A stretch of DNA of 64,000 bases from an uncultured Pirellula sp. Its GTDB lineage: Bacteria; Planctomycetota; Planctomycetia; Pirellulales; Pirellulaceae. The position numbers were made by a program, and so were the translations under genes. The DNA is taken from NCBI GenBank assembly GCA_903892355.1, contig CAITIE010000150.1:98874-162873 (forward strand), written 5' to 3'. Below the pieces are notes generated by a model that had not been told where the DNA came from, made no database searches, and saw nothing but the letters and a program-made list of their open reading frames with translations. This document shows, one piece after another, positions 63,692 through 64,000 of the stretch. Within the stretch, counting starts at the first letter, position 1, and each line of letters opens with the position of its first letter.

Positions 63692-64000
63692 CTATGGATT
63701 GATCGCGTTAACCAGGCGAAGCGTGGCTTTGGATCGGTCGCCATCCGACCACTCCAACAAATCCTGCGTCTGCTTGCGTTCATCGGCTCGAGGCCATCGC
63801 GATTGAACGATCATGAATGCGTGATCGACGATTTGCTCCCAAGGCAACCCGCTTTCTGCCAACTGCTTTGCCAGGGCGTCCGCCTTTGCATAGGGGATTT
63901 CATTTTCTAATTCATAGGCCACTCGCTGAGCTGGCCATCGATCCAACTCATCCATGGTTGGCAATTGCTTGCCAGACGCAGTTGGCTGTGCCACGACGGA
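63692..64000 (-). CDS. C-terminal fragment of a larger protein, possibly DUF1553-like
   Basis: The frame is open to the window edge, so the start may be outside; a GTG at 63994 is the only visible candidate. About 100 residues are seen, with ADALAKQLAESGLPWEQIVDHAFMIVQSRWPRADERKQT and DRSKATLRLVNAINP. The layout resembles the end of DUF1549/DUF1553 planctomycete proteins, where a short helical tail follows R-P-T-x-x-E, but this is a weak match. Its partner domains cannot be seen. Confidence 0.6.
   Translation of the reverse strand, partial: SVVAQPTASGKQLPTMDELDRWPAQRVAYELENEIPYAKADALAKQLAESGLPWEQIVDHAFMIVQSRWPRADERKQTQDLLEWSDGDRSKATLRLVNAINP

Overview
The window looks like part of a planctomycete chromosome, probably of the Pirellula/Rhodopirellula type. 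It holds a DUF1559 prepilin-like protein, two sulfatases, two FG-GAP/UnbV (CRTAC1-like) proteins, a redoxin / cytochrome c / copper-monooxygenase-like fusion, a ceramidase-like protein, HTTM and AIM24 proteins, many secreted low-complexity proteins, and a truncated ECF-like sigma factor. Genes lie on both strands in short runs. There is one tRNA gene, and I see no phage, transposase, integrase or CRISPR array.

Left part (1-13.2 kb, plus strand). The end of an UnbV protein is followed by a compact trio: an AAA+ ATPase, a periplasmic substrate-binding protein fused to an OmpA-like domain, and a membrane-anchored VWA protein. A lipoprotein-like alpha/beta hydrolase comes next. Then a tight run carries thiS, thiG, sthA, hemQ (coproheme decarboxylase) and a LolD-like ABC ATPase without a permease.

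13.3-31 kb. The minus strand carries a TAT-exported sugar isomerase-like protein and an HTTM membrane pair. The plus strand carries a small zinc-ribbon protein, purA, uppS and a secreted EEP-family hydrolase. Next is a topoisomerase VI B subunit with no A subunit nearby. Two secreted low-complexity proteins follow, then a minus-strand block: phytanoyl-CoA dioxygenase-like protein, Maf, duplicated DUF3467 protein, nusB, CrtI-like oxidoreductase, tRNA-Leu(CAG) and a secreted cyclophilin. rsmD runs divergently, followed by a 7Fe ferredoxin and a 15-bp minisatellite.

31-52 kb. A sigma factor without region 4, a site-2 protease, a 1252-residue UnbV protein and a CobA-HemD fusion lie on the plus strand. 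They meet the redoxin fusion and gamma-glutamyltransferase tail to tail. An esterase and an isoaspartyl-peptidase-like enzyme face two sulfatases. A zinc-ribbon membrane protein, an AIM24 protein and a ceramidase-like protein form another plus-strand run.

52-64 kb. A DUF1559 protein and hemP diverge around a Fur-box-like palindrome. Then come a CHAD protein, a tyrosine-rich secreted protein, a 1465-residue VWA/STN-like/Gly-Met-rich protein, a DUF11-repeat protein and a gene end that runs off the window.

Recurring themes are tetrapyrrole and haem metabolism (hemQ, cobA-hemD, hemP), a large exported or envelope protein set, and many short tandem duplications of 12-21 bp that keep frame inside genes. 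All function calls rest on motif reading only; no database search was run.
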